DNA of 64,000 nt, taken from Nocardioides bizhenqiangii. Its GTDB lineage: Bacteria; Actinomycetota; Actinomycetes; Propionibacteriales; Nocardioidaceae. Position 1 is the first letter of the stretch. Every line of letters begins with the position of its first letter. Position numbers and translations under genes: made by a program. This document shows positions 55,278-64,000 of this stretch, piece after piece. The notes beneath the pieces were generated by a model that ran no database searches, was not told the DNA's origin, and saw only the letters and a list, made by a program, of their open reading frames with translations. Location: assembly GCF_034661235.1 (NCBI RefSeq), contig NZ_CP141059.1, positions 2,293,501-2,357,500 on the forward strand, given 5' to 3'.

Positions 55278-57998
55278 TCAGTCCGGCGACACGATTCCCC
55301 GGCGCAGCAGATCGATCGTCGCGCGCGCCGTCTTCCGCACCGGGGAGTCCCCTGCAGCGTCCGCGATCTGACCGGCGAAGTCGACCAGCTGCTTCATCTG
55401 GCGCACGAAGTCTCCCGCAGTCAGGTCGGCACGGACGAGGATCTCGTCGAGCGCGTCGCCCTCGGCCCAGCGGTACGCCGTCCACGCGAAGCCGGGGTCC
55501 GGGGCGCGCAGGAAGGCCAGCCGGTGGTCCTTCTCGAGCTGCTCGAGCTCCACCCACAGCCGCTGCATCGCCTCGATCGTCGCCGCGATCGCGCCGCCCG
55601 GGAGCCGCGGTGCCGACTCGTCGGGGCGACGGGCCTCGTAGACCAGCACCGACAGCACCGCAGCGAGCTGGGAGGGCGACAGGTCGTCCCACATCCGCTC
55701 GCGCAGCGCCTCGGCCGCGACCAGGTCGAGGTCGGAGTAGATCCGCATCAGGCCCCGGCCGCGGTCGGTGACCCGGTCCCCGTCGAGGTACTTGAGGGCG
55801 TCGAGCACCTCGCACACGCGGTCGAACTCCCGCGCGACGGTGTTGGTACGACGCTCCACTCGCCGCGCGAGGGTCTCGGTGTCGCGCTGCAGCTTGAAGT
55901 AGCGCTCGGTCCAGCGCGCGTGGTCCTCCCGCTCGGGGCAGCTGTGGCAGGGGTGGGACCGCAGCCGGTCGCGCAGGGCGGAGACCTCGGCCGCGACCGC
56001 GGGATCGACCGAGCCCTTTTCCAGGCGCGGCCGGGTGACCGAGTGCGGGAGGTGCTCGACGGCTTGGCGGATGGACTCCGCCACCTGCTTGCGTTGGTGC
56101 GGGTTGCGGCCGTCGAACCGCTTCGGCAGCCGGATCCGCCCCACGGCCTCGACCGGCACCGGGAAGTCCGGCGCGGCCAGTCGCTTGGACTGCCGGGTCG
56201 CCGTCACGACGAGCGGACGGTGCCCGTGCTCGGACAGGCCGGGCTCGACCACCACCGCCGGACCGGCGTACTTCCCGGCCGGCACCACGATCACGTCCCC
56301 CGGCTTGAGCCGCTCGAGGGACGTCGCCGCCTCGTCGCGCCGCTCCGCGCGGCGCGAGCGCTTCGCGTCCTTCTCGAGGTCGTTGACCTGGCGGCGCAGG
56401 TCGGCGTACTCGAGGAAGTCGCCGAGGTGGCACTTGGCCGCCTCTGCGTACCCTGACAGCGCGTCCTCGGCCTTGCGCAGCTGCCGGGCGAGCCCGACCA
56501 CCGCCCGGTCGGCCTGGAACTGGGCGAACGACTGCTCGAGGAGCTCCCGCGAGCGGTGGCGACCGTACTGGTGCACCAGGTTGACCGCCATGTTGTAGGA
56601 GGGCCGGAAGGACGAACGGAGCGGGTAGGTGCGCGTCGACGCCAGACCGGCCAGCTCGCGCGGGTTCATGCCCGGCTGCCAGAGGACGACCGCGTGCCCC
56701 TCGATGTCGAGGCCGCGGCGGCCGGCCCGACCAGTGAGCTGGGTGTACTCCCCCGGGGTGATGTCGGCGTGCGTCTCGCCGTTCCACTTCGTCAACTTCT
56801 CGAGGACGACGGTCCGCGCCGGCATGTTGATCCCGAGGGCAAGGGTCTCGGTCGCGAACACCACCTTGACCAGACCGCGCAGGTAGAGAGACTCGACGCA
56901 CTCCTTGAACGCCGGGAGCATCCCGGCGTGGTGAGCGGCGACGCCACGGCTGAGCCCGTCGAGGAAGTCGTGGTAGCCGAGCACCTCGAGATCGGCGCCC
57001 GGGAGCGCGCCCACGGTCTGCTCGACGAACGAGAGCACCTCGTCGCGCTCCTCGGGGGTGTTGAGCCGGAGGTTGGCGTCGAGGCACTGCTGGACGGCGG
57101 CGTCACACCCCGCACGGCTGAAGATGAACACGATCGCAGGCAGCAGCAGCTCGCGCTCCAGCCGGTCGAGCACGTCGATCCGCCCGGGGATCCAGACCCG
57201 ACGGCCGTTGCCGACGCTCCGCGGGTTCTTCGACGAGCCGGGCTTGCCCTTGCGGGGCGACCGGCGGTCGCGCATCAGTCGGGTGCTCGCCCAGTCGTCG
57301 CGGGCGATCCGCATCAGCTCGTCGTTGACCGGAGCGCCCTCCCGCACGAATCCCGCGGAGGCGTCCACGTCGGAGGACGCGAACAGGTCGAGGAGCCGAC
57401 GGCCGACCATGACGTGCTGGTAGAGCGGCACCGGCCGCCGCTCGGCGACGATCGTCCGGGTCTCGCCGCGGACGGTCTCAAGCCACTCGCCGAACTCCTC
57501 GGCATTGGAGACCGTCGCCGACAGCGAAGCCACGGTCACGGACTCCGGAAGGTGGATGATCACCTCCTCCCACACCGCACCCCGCGCACGGTCGGCGAGG
57601 TAGTGCACCTCGTCCATCACGACGAACCCGAGCCCGATCAGCGTCCGCGACCCGGCGTAGAGCATGTTGCGGAGCACCTCGGTGGTCATCACGACCACCG
57701 GCGCCTCGCCGTTGACGGTGGTGTCGCCGGTCAGGAGGCCGACGCGCTCGGGGCCGTAGCGGGCGACGAGGTCGTGGTACTTCTGGTTCGACAGCGCCTT
57801 GATCGGCGTCGTGTAGAAGCACTTGCGGCCGGTCTCGATGGCCAGCTGCACGGCGAACTCGCCCACCAGCGTCTTGCCGGCGCCGGTCGGCGCGGCCACC
57901 AGCACGCCATGGCCGGCCTCGAGGGCGCGGCAGGCGTCGATCTGGAACTGGTCGAGCTCGAACGGGAAGGTCGCCGCGAAGCCGTCGAAGACGCTCAT
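55278..57998 (-). CDS. helY: Ski2/Mtr4-like DEAD/H-box RNA helicase HelY
   Basis: A 906-residue superfamily 2 helicase starting at ATG 57998. Motif I is APTGAGKT (residues 36-43), motif II MDEVHYLADRARG, motif III SLSATVSNAEEFGEWL, and motif VI TQLTGRAGRRGLDIEG. The C-terminal half has the beta-barrel GDVIVVPAGKYAGPAVVVEPG and the DSHCT domain with LGDFLEYADLRRQVNDLEKD upstream. The CHSCPEREDHARW segment offers paired cysteines. RNA unwinding in RNA turnover is the family role. It overlaps the kinase gene upstream by 4 bases. Confidence 0.93.
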   Translation of the reverse strand: MSVFDGFAATFPFELDQFQIDACRALEAGHGVLVAAPTGAGKTLVGEFAVQLAIETGRKCFYTTPIKALSNQKYHDLVARYGPERVGLLTGDTTVNGEAPVVVMTTEVLRNMLYAGSRTLIGLGFVVMDEVHYLADRARGAVWEEVIIHLPESVTVASLSATVSNAEEFGEWLETVRGETRTIVAERRPVPLYQHVMVGRRLLDLFASSDVDASAGFVREGAPVNDELMRIARDDWASTRLMRDRRSPRKGKPGSSKNPRSVGNGRRVWIPGRIDVLDRLERELLLPAIVFIFSRAGCDAAVQQCLDANLRLNTPEERDEVLSFVEQTVGALPGADLEVLGYHDFLDGLSRGVAAHHAGMLPAFKECVESLYLRGLVKVVFATETLALGINMPARTVVLEKLTKWNGETHADITPGEYTQLTGRAGRRGLDIEGHAVVLWQPGMNPRELAGLASTRTYPLRSSFRPSYNMAVNLVHQYGRHRSRELLEQSFAQFQADRAVVGLARQLRKAEDALSGYAEAAKCHLGDFLEYADLRRQVNDLEKDAKRSRRAERRDEAATSLERLKPGDVIVVPAGKYAGPAVVVEPGLSEHGHRPLVVTATRQSKRLAAPDFPVPVEAVGRIRLPKRFDGRNPHQRKQVAESIRQAVEHLPHSVTRPRLEKGSVDPAVAAEVSALRDRLRSHPCHSCPEREDHARWTERYFKLQRDTETLARRVERRTNTVAREFDRVCEVLDALKYLDGDRVTDRGRGLMRIYSDLDLVAAEALRERMWDDLSPSQLAAVLSVLVYEARRPDESAPRLPGGAIAATIEAMQRLWVELEQLEKDHRLAFLRAPDPGFAWTAYRWAEGDALDEILVRADLTAGDFVRQMKQLVDFAGQIADAAGDSPVRKTARATIDLLRRGIVSPD

Positions 57999-58867
57999 GT
58001 GAGCACCGTGAGGGCTTGGGGGACGCACTCGACCGTGAGCGGCAAGGCACCGTACCTCTCGCCGTCGGCGTAGCCGACGATGCCCGGGCACGCCACGGTG
58101 ACCCGCCGGGCCAGGTGGCGGGAGAACTGGGGATGGTGCACGTGCGTGCCGCGGAACAGCTTCGGGTAGGTCCGGACCAGCTCACGCTTGCTCATCGGGC
58201 CGATGACCACCACGTCGAGCAGCCCGTCGTCCAGGATCGCGCCCTCGGCGATCCGGAGGCCACCGCCGAACGACGGCCCGTTGGCGATCGCGACCAGCAT
58301 CGCTTGGAGCTGGAGCTGCTCACCATCGAGGTCGATCTCGTAGTGCAGCGGCTCGAAGGTGCGCAGCTCGGCGAGAGTGGCGAGGTTGTAGCGCATCTGG
58401 CCGCGCGGCCAGGTCATCTCGTTGGCGCGCTCGTTGACGACCGCGTCGAACCCGGCGGCGAGCACGGCCGCGAACCAACGGTCGCCCGAACGGGCCAGGT
58501 CGATCCGCCGGGGCTCCCACGCGAGCAGCCGGCCTGCGGCGCCCGCCGGGTCGCGCAATGGGATGCCGACCGATCGGGCGGCGTCGTTGCCAGTGCCGGC
58601 CGGCAGGATGCCCAGGGGTACCTCCGTCCCCGCCAGCACCTGCAGCGCGAGGTGGACCAGCCCGTCGCCGCCGCAGACGACCAGCGCGTCGACGCCGTCG
58701 GCGACGGCCTTGCGGGCCAGGTCGGCCGCCTCGCCGGCGTCACGGCCCTCGATCGACCGGACCCGCCAACCGGCTCCGTGGAGCAGCGGCAGCGTCTCGT
58801 TCCGGACCCGTCGGGCGCGACCCTTGCCCGCCGTGGGATTGGTGAGGAGGGCGATCTCGCGGGTCAC
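57995..58867 (-). CDS. Diacylglycerol/lipid kinase family protein
   Basis: A 290-residue DAGK-catalytic-domain protein, taken from GTG 58867; TTG 58876 would add three residues. IALLTNPTAGKGRA, VVCGGDGLVHLALQVLAG and LGILPAGTGNDAARS are the nucleotide-binding and catalytic blocks; AMLVAIANGPSFGGGLRIAEGAILDDGLLDVVVI is the substrate-side signature. Diacylglycerol phosphorylation for phospholipid recycling is the likely reaction. Its stop overlaps the helY start. Confidence 0.92.
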   Translation of the reverse strand: MTREIALLTNPTAGKGRARRVRNETLPLLHGAGWRVRSIEGRDAGEAADLARKAVADGVDALVVCGGDGLVHLALQVLAGTEVPLGILPAGTGNDAARSVGIPLRDPAGAAGRLLAWEPRRIDLARSGDRWFAAVLAAGFDAVVNERANEMTWPRGQMRYNLATLAELRTFEPLHYEIDLDGEQLQLQAMLVAIANGPSFGGGLRIAEGAILDDGLLDVVVIGPMSKRELVRTYPKLFRGTHVHHPQFSRHLARRVTVACPGIVGYADGERYGALPLTVECVPQALTVLT

Positions 58868-58890
58868 GGTGCCCAACCTATCGACGGGCC

Positions 58891-59328
58891 CTATCCCGCA
58901 CCCCGGTCCCAGCCCGATCCGTCACGGGCGACCCGGAGCCGCACCGCGAAGTGGCCGGGCGGCGCACCGACCGCCTTCGCGAGCCGACCGATCGCGTCGA
59001 GGACCCGCGGTGCCGTGAAGTCGGTCCCGGGCGCACCGAGCGTGAGCCGGTCGCCGCGCCGTACCAGGTGGACCTGGCCGTGGCGCCACGCCTGGTGGAT
59101 CCGGACCCTGGTCTGCTCGTCCGCGACCATCACCGGGTAGGCGACGTCGCCCGCCATCAGGTCGCACGCGAGCTCGACACCGCTCGTGTCGCTGCAGATC
59201 ACGCCGGGCACGATCCCGAGCCGGAGCGGACCCACCGCGGACCAGGTCACCGGGTCGGTGCCGAGCCACTCCGGCAGGTCGAACGCGTCGACCTCGCTGC
59301 ACGCCGTGCGCGGATCAGGACCGGTCAC
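58891..59328 (-). CDS. Conserved hypothetical protein between tatC and lipid kinase
   Basis: A 145-residue protein starting at GTG 59328, overlapping the tatC stop as GTGA. It is soluble and mixed alpha/beta: VDAFDLPEWLGTDPVTWSAVGPLRLG, CDLMAGDVAYPVMVADEQTRVRIHQAWRHGQVHLV, and a C-terminal helix IGRLAKAVGAPPGHFAVRLRVA. No catalytic motif or membrane segment is evident. I recall similar unnamed genes at this place in related actinomycetes but cannot name the family. Coupling to tatC means it is made together with the Tat translocase core. Confidence 0.7.
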   Translation of the reverse strand: MTGPDPRTACSEVDAFDLPEWLGTDPVTWSAVGPLRLGIVPGVICSDTSGVELACDLMAGDVAYPVMVADEQTRVRIHQAWRHGQVHLVRRGDRLTLGAPGTDFTAPRVLDAIGRLAKAVGAPPGHFAVRLRVARDGSGWDRGAG

Positions 59329-60161
59329 AGCGGAGACGCCTCGTCGGGGCTCAGCCCCGCGTTGATGTTGGCTCTCGCGCGCCGCCGGTCGTTGAACCGG
59401 GCGATCACCTCGGAGATCACGAACAGGACCACCATCGGCACCGCCATGAAGGTCATCGTGAACGGGTCGCCCGACGGCGTCGCGACGGCAGCGAACAGGA
59501 AGCAGCCGATGATGATCCACGGTCGGTGGGCCCCCAACGACCGGCCCTTGACGACGCCGGCCAGGTTGAGCAGGACGACGAACACCGGGATCTCGAAGGC
59601 GATGCCGAAGACGAGAAGGCTCCGGGTGAAGAACACCAGGTAGTCGTTGAACTCGACCAGGTTGGTGAGGTCTGCAGGAGTGAAGCCGATCAGGATCTCG
59701 AGGCCGAGCGGCAGGGTCAGGTAGCCGAGCACGACGCCGGCGATGAACAGCGGCCCCGCGATGGCCGCGAAGATCCCGGTCCACTTCTTCTCGTTGGAGT
59801 GCAGGCCGGGAAGGATGAACGCCCAGATCTGGTACAGCCAGAACGGGCTGGACCCGACCAGTGCCGCCAGACCGCACAGCTTGAGGTAGAGCAGGAAGCC
59901 GCCGGCGGCACCTCCGGTCGTGGCTTCGGTCTGGCCGTCCGGCAACGACTCCTGCGCCTGGAGGTAAGGGTCGAGCACCAGCTGGAACAGCGGGTCGAAG
60001 AAGAACAGCGCCACCACGAACGCAGCCACGATGACGAGAGCTGCCTTCAGGATCCGAGCACGAAGCTCCCGCAGGTGGTCCGACAGGGCCATCCGGCCAT
60101 CCGGACCGACAGGGTGGACCGGCCTGCCAACGAAAAGCTGGAGGACTCCGGTGAGCGACAA
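59325..60161 (-). CDS. tatC: Sec-independent protein translocase TatC
   Basis: A 278-residue six-helix membrane protein, the signal-peptide receptor of the twin-arginine pathway. LSDHLRELRARILKAALVIVAAFVV is the canonical first block; SSPFWLYQIWAFILPGLHSNEKK and LEILIGFTPADLTNLVEFNDYLVF are the central signatures. The start is uncertain: TTG 60161 gives the N-terminal extension common in actinobacterial TatC, while ATG 60092 (MALSDHL) has a GGATGG nearby. It is 7 bases downstream of tatA. Confidence 0.95.
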   Translation of the reverse strand: MSLTGVLQLFVGRPVHPVGPDGRMALSDHLRELRARILKAALVIVAAFVVALFFFDPLFQLVLDPYLQAQESLPDGQTEATTGGAAGGFLLYLKLCGLAALVGSSPFWLYQIWAFILPGLHSNEKKWTGIFAAIAGPLFIAGVVLGYLTLPLGLEILIGFTPADLTNLVEFNDYLVFFTRSLLVFGIAFEIPVFVVLLNLAGVVKGRSLGAHRPWIIIGCFLFAAVATPSGDPFTMTFMAVPMVVLFVISEVIARFNDRRRARANINAGLSPDEASPL

Positions 60162-60168
60162 GTGCTGC

Positions 60169-60444
60169 TCAGGCGTTGTGCTTGCGCTCGTCGACGATCT
60201 CGCCCTCGGCGACCTCGTCGGCGGCGTTCAACTCGCCGGCCGGCGTCGGCTTCGGCTCCGGCTTCCCGTCCTCGTCGTCATCGCGAAGGCCCTTGGTCTC
60301 GGCCTTGAAGATCCGCAGCGCCTGGCCCGTGCCGCGCGCGAGCTCGGGCAGCTTCGCGGCACCGAAGACCAGGATCACGATTGCGAGGATCACCAGCCAT
60401 TCAGCGCCCTGCGGCGTCCAGATCATCGGAAGCACGTCAACCAA
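60169..60444 (-). CDS. tatA: Twin-arginine translocase subunit TatA
   Basis: A 91-residue protein with one N-terminal membrane helix (EWLVILAIVILVFGAAKLPELARGTGQALRIFKAE, containing the FGAAKLPEL hinge), a short amphipathic helix and an acidic/basic hydrophilic tail. It is the pore-forming component of the Tat system. It precedes tatC on the same strand and follows pafC by 53 bases, the standard actinobacterial pafBC-tatAC arrangement. Confidence 0.97.
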   Translation of the reverse strand: MVDVLPMIWTPQGAEWLVILAIVILVFGAAKLPELARGTGQALRIFKAETKGLRDDDEDGKPEPKPTPAGELNAADEVAEGEIVDERKHNA

Positions 60445-60497
60445 CTCTCATCGTCGCTACGGCAGCGGTTGCTGCCGCCCTCAATAGTACGCCGCCG

Positions 60498-61511
60498 TCA
60501 CCGATACAGGGCGAGGGTCTCCTGTGCTGTCGCTGTGAAAGTCTCGGTGAACTCTTCGGGGGCGACGACGGCGGCGTGGGGCGCCAGCCGCAGCAACAGT
60601 CGCATCAGCCACCGCGGGTCGGCCACCGGCAGGTCCACCTCGAGGACGCCGTCGCCCCGTGGCCGCACCTCCTGCATGGGGTAGTAGAGCGGCACCCAGT
60701 CGGCCGCCGGTTGCAGGACCAGGGTGGCGACCGTGCCGCCGGGAGGCGCCTCGCCGGTCAGCAGGCCCTCGTTGACCTCGCGGGGCTCCCGCGGCTCGGT
60801 CACGATCGGAGTGTCGAGCACGGTGGCCTCGGTGATCCGGTCGAGGCGGAACAGCCGGTCGCTCCCGGCAGTGTGGCACCACGCGTCGAGGTAGTGGAAC
60901 CGACCGTGCGCCACCACCCCGTGGGGGTCCACGACCCGCTCGGAGAGCTCGTCGCGGGCCGGCACGTGGTAGGTCAGGCGCACCTGGCGGCGTTCGTCAG
61001 CCGCACGCACGAGCGTGTCGGACAGCGCGATCAGCGCCACCTCGTCCGACCGCGCGTCGACGGCGATCCGCCGCGACGCCGCGGCGGTGCTCGCGGCCGC
61101 CTCGAGCTTGGCGAGGACCCCGTCGATGATCAGCTGGGTGTCGCGGGGCGAGACGTCCCGCAGCGTGTGCAGGGCGACCATGACGGCCGAGGCCTCGGTC
61201 GGGCTCAGCCGCAGCGGCCGGGCGAGGTAGTCGGCGTTCTCGATCCGGATGACGCCGTCGCTGACCGGCCCGCCTTCGTCGGACTCGATGGCGTCGAGGT
61301 CGACGTCGATCAGGTCGTCGGGCAGCCCGCCGGGGAGGCCGCACATGAAGAGCACCTTGAGGTCGCCCAGCACCTGGGCGGGTGAGGTCCCGAGCAGGTC
61401 GGCGGCGTCGGCGAGCCGGACCTGGTCGCGGTGGTGCAAGAACGGCACCAGGGTGAGCAGGCGGGCGACCTGGTCGCGGGCGCCCGGGGCCGCGGTCGTC
61501 GACGTCGTCAT
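60498..61511 (-). CDS. pafC: WYL-domain regulator PafC
   Basis: A 337-residue HTH-WYL regulator starting at ATG 61511, overlapping the pafB stop as ATGA. VARLLTLVPFLHHRDQVRLADAADLLGTSPAQVLGDLKVLFMCGLPG is the N-terminal HTH. The WYL domain appears as VRLTYHVPARDELSERVVDPHGVVAHGRFHYLDAWC and is followed by the WCX region. With PafB it activates DNA-damage genes in mycobacteria independently of LexA/RecA. The pair and its place between pafA and tatA are conserved. Confidence 0.95.
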   Translation of the reverse strand: MTTSTTAAPGARDQVARLLTLVPFLHHRDQVRLADAADLLGTSPAQVLGDLKVLFMCGLPGGLPDDLIDVDLDAIESDEGGPVSDGVIRIENADYLARPLRLSPTEASAVMVALHTLRDVSPRDTQLIIDGVLAKLEAAASTAAASRRIAVDARSDEVALIALSDTLVRAADERRQVRLTYHVPARDELSERVVDPHGVVAHGRFHYLDAWCHTAGSDRLFRLDRITEATVLDTPIVTEPREPREVNEGLLTGEAPPGGTVATLVLQPAADWVPLYYPMQEVRPRGDGVLEVDLPVADPRWLMRLLLRLAPHAAVVAPEEFTETFTATAQETLALYR

Positions 61512-62470
61512 CCGGCGACCGCCTCGAGCCGTCCGATGACCTCTGCGCGGAGGGCTGCCGGTTCCAGCAGCACGACGTCCGGCCCGTGGTAGAGCACCTC
61601 GTCGACGAACCCGCGCGCCGGGCGGTCCAGCTCGACGCAGTCCCAGGTCGTGCGGGTGTCGGGGCCGTCGACGCCCTCCTTCACCCGCGCGGCACGGCGC
61701 CGGAAGCTGTGCCCGGTCTCCTTGCGCACCAGCAGCACGGCGCGCTCGGCGGCGGGGACCGGCGCCAGCCGGTCGATCACCTCGCGGAGATCCGTGTCCG
61801 GCGGTACGTCGTACGCCCGGGCGGGTCCGACCTTGCGCACCGTGCCGGTCACCCGGTCGAGCCGGAACACCCGTTCGGCCTGCCGGTCGGTGTCGAAGCC
61901 GACGAGGTACCAGCGTCCCGACGTCCGCACCATGCCCCACGGCTGGAGGTGGCGGCGGCGGGCCGCTTCCTCGTCCGGCCGCTGGTAGTCGAACTCGATG
62001 CAGGTCCGGTCGCAGACCGCCTCCCAGCAGGTCGCGAACGCCGGCTCATCGGCCGTCAGGCGCGGCTGGGCGATCTCGAGCGCGGTCAGGTCGACGTCGA
62101 TGCCCGCGGCGTTGAGCTTGCGGACGGCGTCGGTGGTGGCCTGCGCCATCGTCGCCTGCTGCCAGACCCGGGACGCGAGGCTCACGACCGCGGCCTCCTC
62201 CGGCGTCAGCGAGACGTCCGGCAGCGCGAACTGGTCGGGCGGGATCCGGTAGCCGATCTCGTCGTCGAAGAGCGGGTCGAGCTGGGCGACCTCGACGGGT
62301 ACGCCGAGGCTCCGCAGCTCGTCCTTGTCGCGCTCGAACATCTTCTCGAACGCGTCCGGGCGCGAGTCGGGGTAGAGCAGCTCCCGGATCCGGTCCTTCG
62401 CGATCGGGCGCCGCTGGACCAGGAGCATGATGAGGAGGTTGAGCAGGCGCTCGCTCTTCGGCGCAGGCAT
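61508..62470 (-). CDS. pafB: WYL-domain regulator PafB
   Basis: A 320-residue HTH-WYL protein. SERLLNLLIMLLVQRRPIAKDRIRELLY is the HTH start, FEKMFERDKDELRSLGVPVEV the following helix, and CIEFDYQRPDEEAARRRHLQPWGMVRTSGRWYLVGFD the WYL domain. It forms the PafBC transcription activator with the overlapping pafC gene. Its start lies 12 bases downstream of the stop of the FKBP lipoprotein gene. Confidence 0.95.
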   Translation of the reverse strand: MPAPKSERLLNLLIMLLVQRRPIAKDRIRELLYPDSRPDAFEKMFERDKDELRSLGVPVEVAQLDPLFDDEIGYRIPPDQFALPDVSLTPEEAAVVSLASRVWQQATMAQATTDAVRKLNAAGIDVDLTALEIAQPRLTADEPAFATCWEAVCDRTCIEFDYQRPDEEAARRRHLQPWGMVRTSGRWYLVGFDTDRQAERVFRLDRVTGTVRKVGPARAYDVPPDTDLREVIDRLAPVPAAERAVLLVRKETGHSFRRRAARVKEGVDGPDTRTTWDCVELDRPARGFVDEVLYHGPDVVLLEPAALRAEVIGRLEAVAG

Positions 62471-62482
62471 GGTCCTAGCGGA

Positions 62483-63472
62483 TCACGCTGCGGCCAGGAT
62501 GTCGACGACGAAGTACAGGGTGGAGTCGCCGGGGATGTCCTCACCCTGACCCTTCTTGCCGTACCCGAGCTTCGGGGGGATCTCGAGCAGGACGCGGCTG
62601 CCGACCTTCTCGCCGACGAGCCCCTGGTCCCAGCCCTTCACCACGGCTCCGGTGCCGATCTCGAAGATCGCCGGGTCGGGCCGGGCGTACCCGCTGTCGA
62701 AGGGCTTCTTCGCGCCGTAGACCTGGCCGATGTAGTTGGCCACGATCTGCTGGCCCTTCTCGACGACCGGGCCGGTGCCCTCGACCAGGACGGCCTTGCC
62801 GAGCTCGGTCGCCTTCGGGTCGGGCTCGGGGAGGCCGGAGGAGTCGAGCGCGGTCGGCTTCCCCTTCTCCTGCACGATCTCGGGCGCCCAAGCCGGAGCG
62901 GGCCGGGTCTTGCCCTCCGGTCCGTCGAGCGCGACGGCCTCGAAGTCGGCGACCAGGACGAACCCGTCCTCGTTGCCGATCCCGAGCGAAGACAGGTTGA
63001 GCGCGAGGTCGCCGAACTCCTCCTCGGCGTCAGCGACGATCGCGACCCGGGTGCCGACCGTGGTCGTGCCGGGTTCGATCTCGTCCTTGACCAGCTGCGT
63101 CATCAGGTCGACCACCTGCGCGGGCTCGGCCTCCGAGCCGACCTCGAGGAGGACTCCCTGGTCGGAGTAGGTGTCGAACGAGATGTCCTGGCCGAAGTCG
63201 TTGGAGATCGCAAGGTTGGTGAGCACCTTGTCACCGTCCTCGATGACGGCGCCGTCTCCCTCCTCGACGACCTGGGCCTCGGTCTCGCCGGGCTCGAGCA
63301 TCGCCGACCAGTCGACCTCGGGGACCTCACCGACCGGTCCGGACACCTCCACCGCGTCGAAACCCGAGGCGGTCTCGCCCTCCGGCGAGTCGTCGCCGCA
63401 GGCCGTGAGGACGGCGAGGGCGCACAGCGAGACGGCGGTGAGCGCGGTGGGACGGGTCAGTCGGCTGAGCAC
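62483..63472 (-). CDS. FKBP-type peptidylprolyl isomerase lipoprotein
   Basis: A 329-residue protein starting at GTG 63472. RLTRPTALTAVSLCALAVLTACG is a lipoprotein signal with the lipobox cysteine at residue 25. Two FKBP-like domains follow. The first (about 55-190) is degenerate; the second (about 230-328) keeps the pattern VANYIGQVYGAKKPFDSGYARP, VVKGWDQGLVGEKVGSRVLLEIPPKLGYG and STLYFVVDIL. It should fold secreted or envelope proteins on the outer membrane face. It sits between pafA and pafB, so it is likely expressed with the proteasome accessory genes. Confidence 0.92.
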   Translation of the reverse strand: MLSRLTRPTALTAVSLCALAVLTACGDDSPEGETASGFDAVEVSGPVGEVPEVDWSAMLEPGETEAQVVEEGDGAVIEDGDKVLTNLAISNDFGQDISFDTYSDQGVLLEVGSEAEPAQVVDLMTQLVKDEIEPGTTTVGTRVAIVADAEEEFGDLALNLSSLGIGNEDGFVLVADFEAVALDGPEGKTRPAPAWAPEIVQEKGKPTALDSSGLPEPDPKATELGKAVLVEGTGPVVEKGQQIVANYIGQVYGAKKPFDSGYARPDPAIFEIGTGAVVKGWDQGLVGEKVGSRVLLEIPPKLGYGKKGQGEDIPGDSTLYFVVDILAAA

Positions 63473-63575
63473 GCCGAAACCATACAAGTTGAATTTGCCG
63501 AGCGCGTCTTCGGCGTCAGGTGGAGCAAGCAAGCTTGCGAAGGACGCCTCCCGCCGCGCTGCCGGCTGACGACGC

Positions 63576-64000
63576 CTACATCCCGTCGATCAGGCGCTGG
63601 ACCCGTTCGTCGTAGGCCCGGAACGGGTCCTTGCACAGCACCGTCCGCTGCGCCTGGTCGTTGAGCTTGAGGTGCACCCAGTCGACGGTGAAGTCGCGAC
63701 GGCGCTCCTGCGCCTTGCGGATGAACTCGCCGCGCAACCGGGCGCGAGTGTTCTGCGGCGGCACCGACTTGGCCTCGAAGATGCGGAGGTCGCTGCTGAC
63801 CCGGGCGACCGCACCACGCTTCTCGAGCAGGTAGTAGAGGCCACGGTTGCGGTGGATGTCGTGGTAGGCGAGGTCGAGCTGAGCGACGCGGGGGTGGCTC
63901 AGCGGCAGGCCGTGCTTCGCGCGGTAGCGGTCGATGAGCTTCCACTTGATCACCCAGTCGATCTCGCGGTCGACGAGGCCGAGGTCGTCGGACTCGACCG
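63576..64000 (-). CDS. pafA: Pup--protein ligase PafA, C-terminal part (5' end outside window)
   Basis: The minus-strand frame enters at the right edge and ends at TAG 63578-63576, giving about 140 residues. [46 protein letters not shown] and [27 protein letters not shown] match the C-terminal third of PafA, which attaches the ubiquitin-like protein Pup to lysines of proteasome substrates using ATP. The N-terminal glutamine-synthetase-like catalytic core lies beyond the window. The FKBP, pafB and pafC genes follow downstream. Confidence 0.95.
   Translation of the reverse strand, partial: VESDDLGLVDREIDWVIKWKLIDRYRAKHGLPLSHPRVAQLDLAYHDIHRNRGLYYLLEKRGAVARVSSDLRIFEAKSVPPQNTRARLRGEFIRKAQERRRDFTVDWVHLKLNDQAQRTVLCKDPFRAYDERVQRLIDGM

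Overview
The window is a chromosomal stretch of a high-GC actinomycete, most likely Nocardioidaceae (Nocardioides-like). The evidence is the G/C-rich third codon positions, frequent GTG and TTG starts, many 4-base ATGA/GTGA stop-start overlaps, and marker genes limited to or typical of Actinobacteria (rbpA, pafA/pafB/pafC, a garA-like FHA gene, an ftsR-like merR gene, an F420-type oxidoreductase, helR). No tRNA, rRNA, prophage or CRISPR array was seen.

1-7.9 kb: a conserved division and glycine-metabolism block. It reads DUF881 (partial), gcvH, an FHA protein with a zinc ribbon, a merR gene (ftsR-like), a DUF151 bifunctional nuclease, a second merR gene, a glycine riboswitch, gcvP and a PLP decarboxylase. 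The order matches what I recall of the Mycobacterium Rv1825-Rv1832 locus. A 5'-truncated cupin follows.

7.9-18 kb: housekeeping and peripheral metabolism. It holds a class V aminotransferase, an SRPBCC protein, the TldD/TldE protease pair, RmuC, an SDR, a cyclophilin lipoprotein, an LLM-class oxidoreductase, a VOC protein and a lipoprotein.

18-20 kb: a scarred accessory patch. Two truncated, directly oriented copies of an ISL3-type transposase 5' region bracket a DinB-like gene, and an XRE-type regulator follows.

20-39.6 kb: stress and accessory functions. These are a DUF899 protein, a secreted trypsin-like protease, a WYL regulator with RidA, helR preceded by a 19-bp rifamycin-associated element, an arsenical operon (DUF6918-aquaporin-arsC), VOC proteins, a UvrA-like ABC ATPase, an SDR, an AraC regulator, hydrolases, a pentapeptide/DinB fusion, a tiny cysteine-rich protein, a META lipoprotein, a NarL-type two-component system and a zinc alcohol dehydrogenase.

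39.6-47 kb: an HTH-MurA fusion with a probable leaderless promoter overlapping a palindrome, paired hairpins, GDPD, an Atg22-like transporter, rbpA, fxsA, and separate genes for polyprenol-phosphate mannose synthase and Lnt.

47-53.4 kb: a lysine aminomutase pathway cluster (kal, kamE, kamD, kdd; kamA divergent) with an adjacent Lrp/AsnC regulator. It would take lysine through beta-lysine and 3,5-diaminohexanoate to crotonyl-CoA. The cleavage enzyme kce is not in the window.

53.4-64 kb: a 5'-3' exonuclease, a hydrolase, then a long minus-strand run reading pafA (partial), an FKBP lipoprotein, pafB, pafC, tatA, tatC, a conserved small gene, a lipid/diacylglycerol kinase and helY. It links the Pup-proteasome system, Tat export and a Ski2-like helicase.
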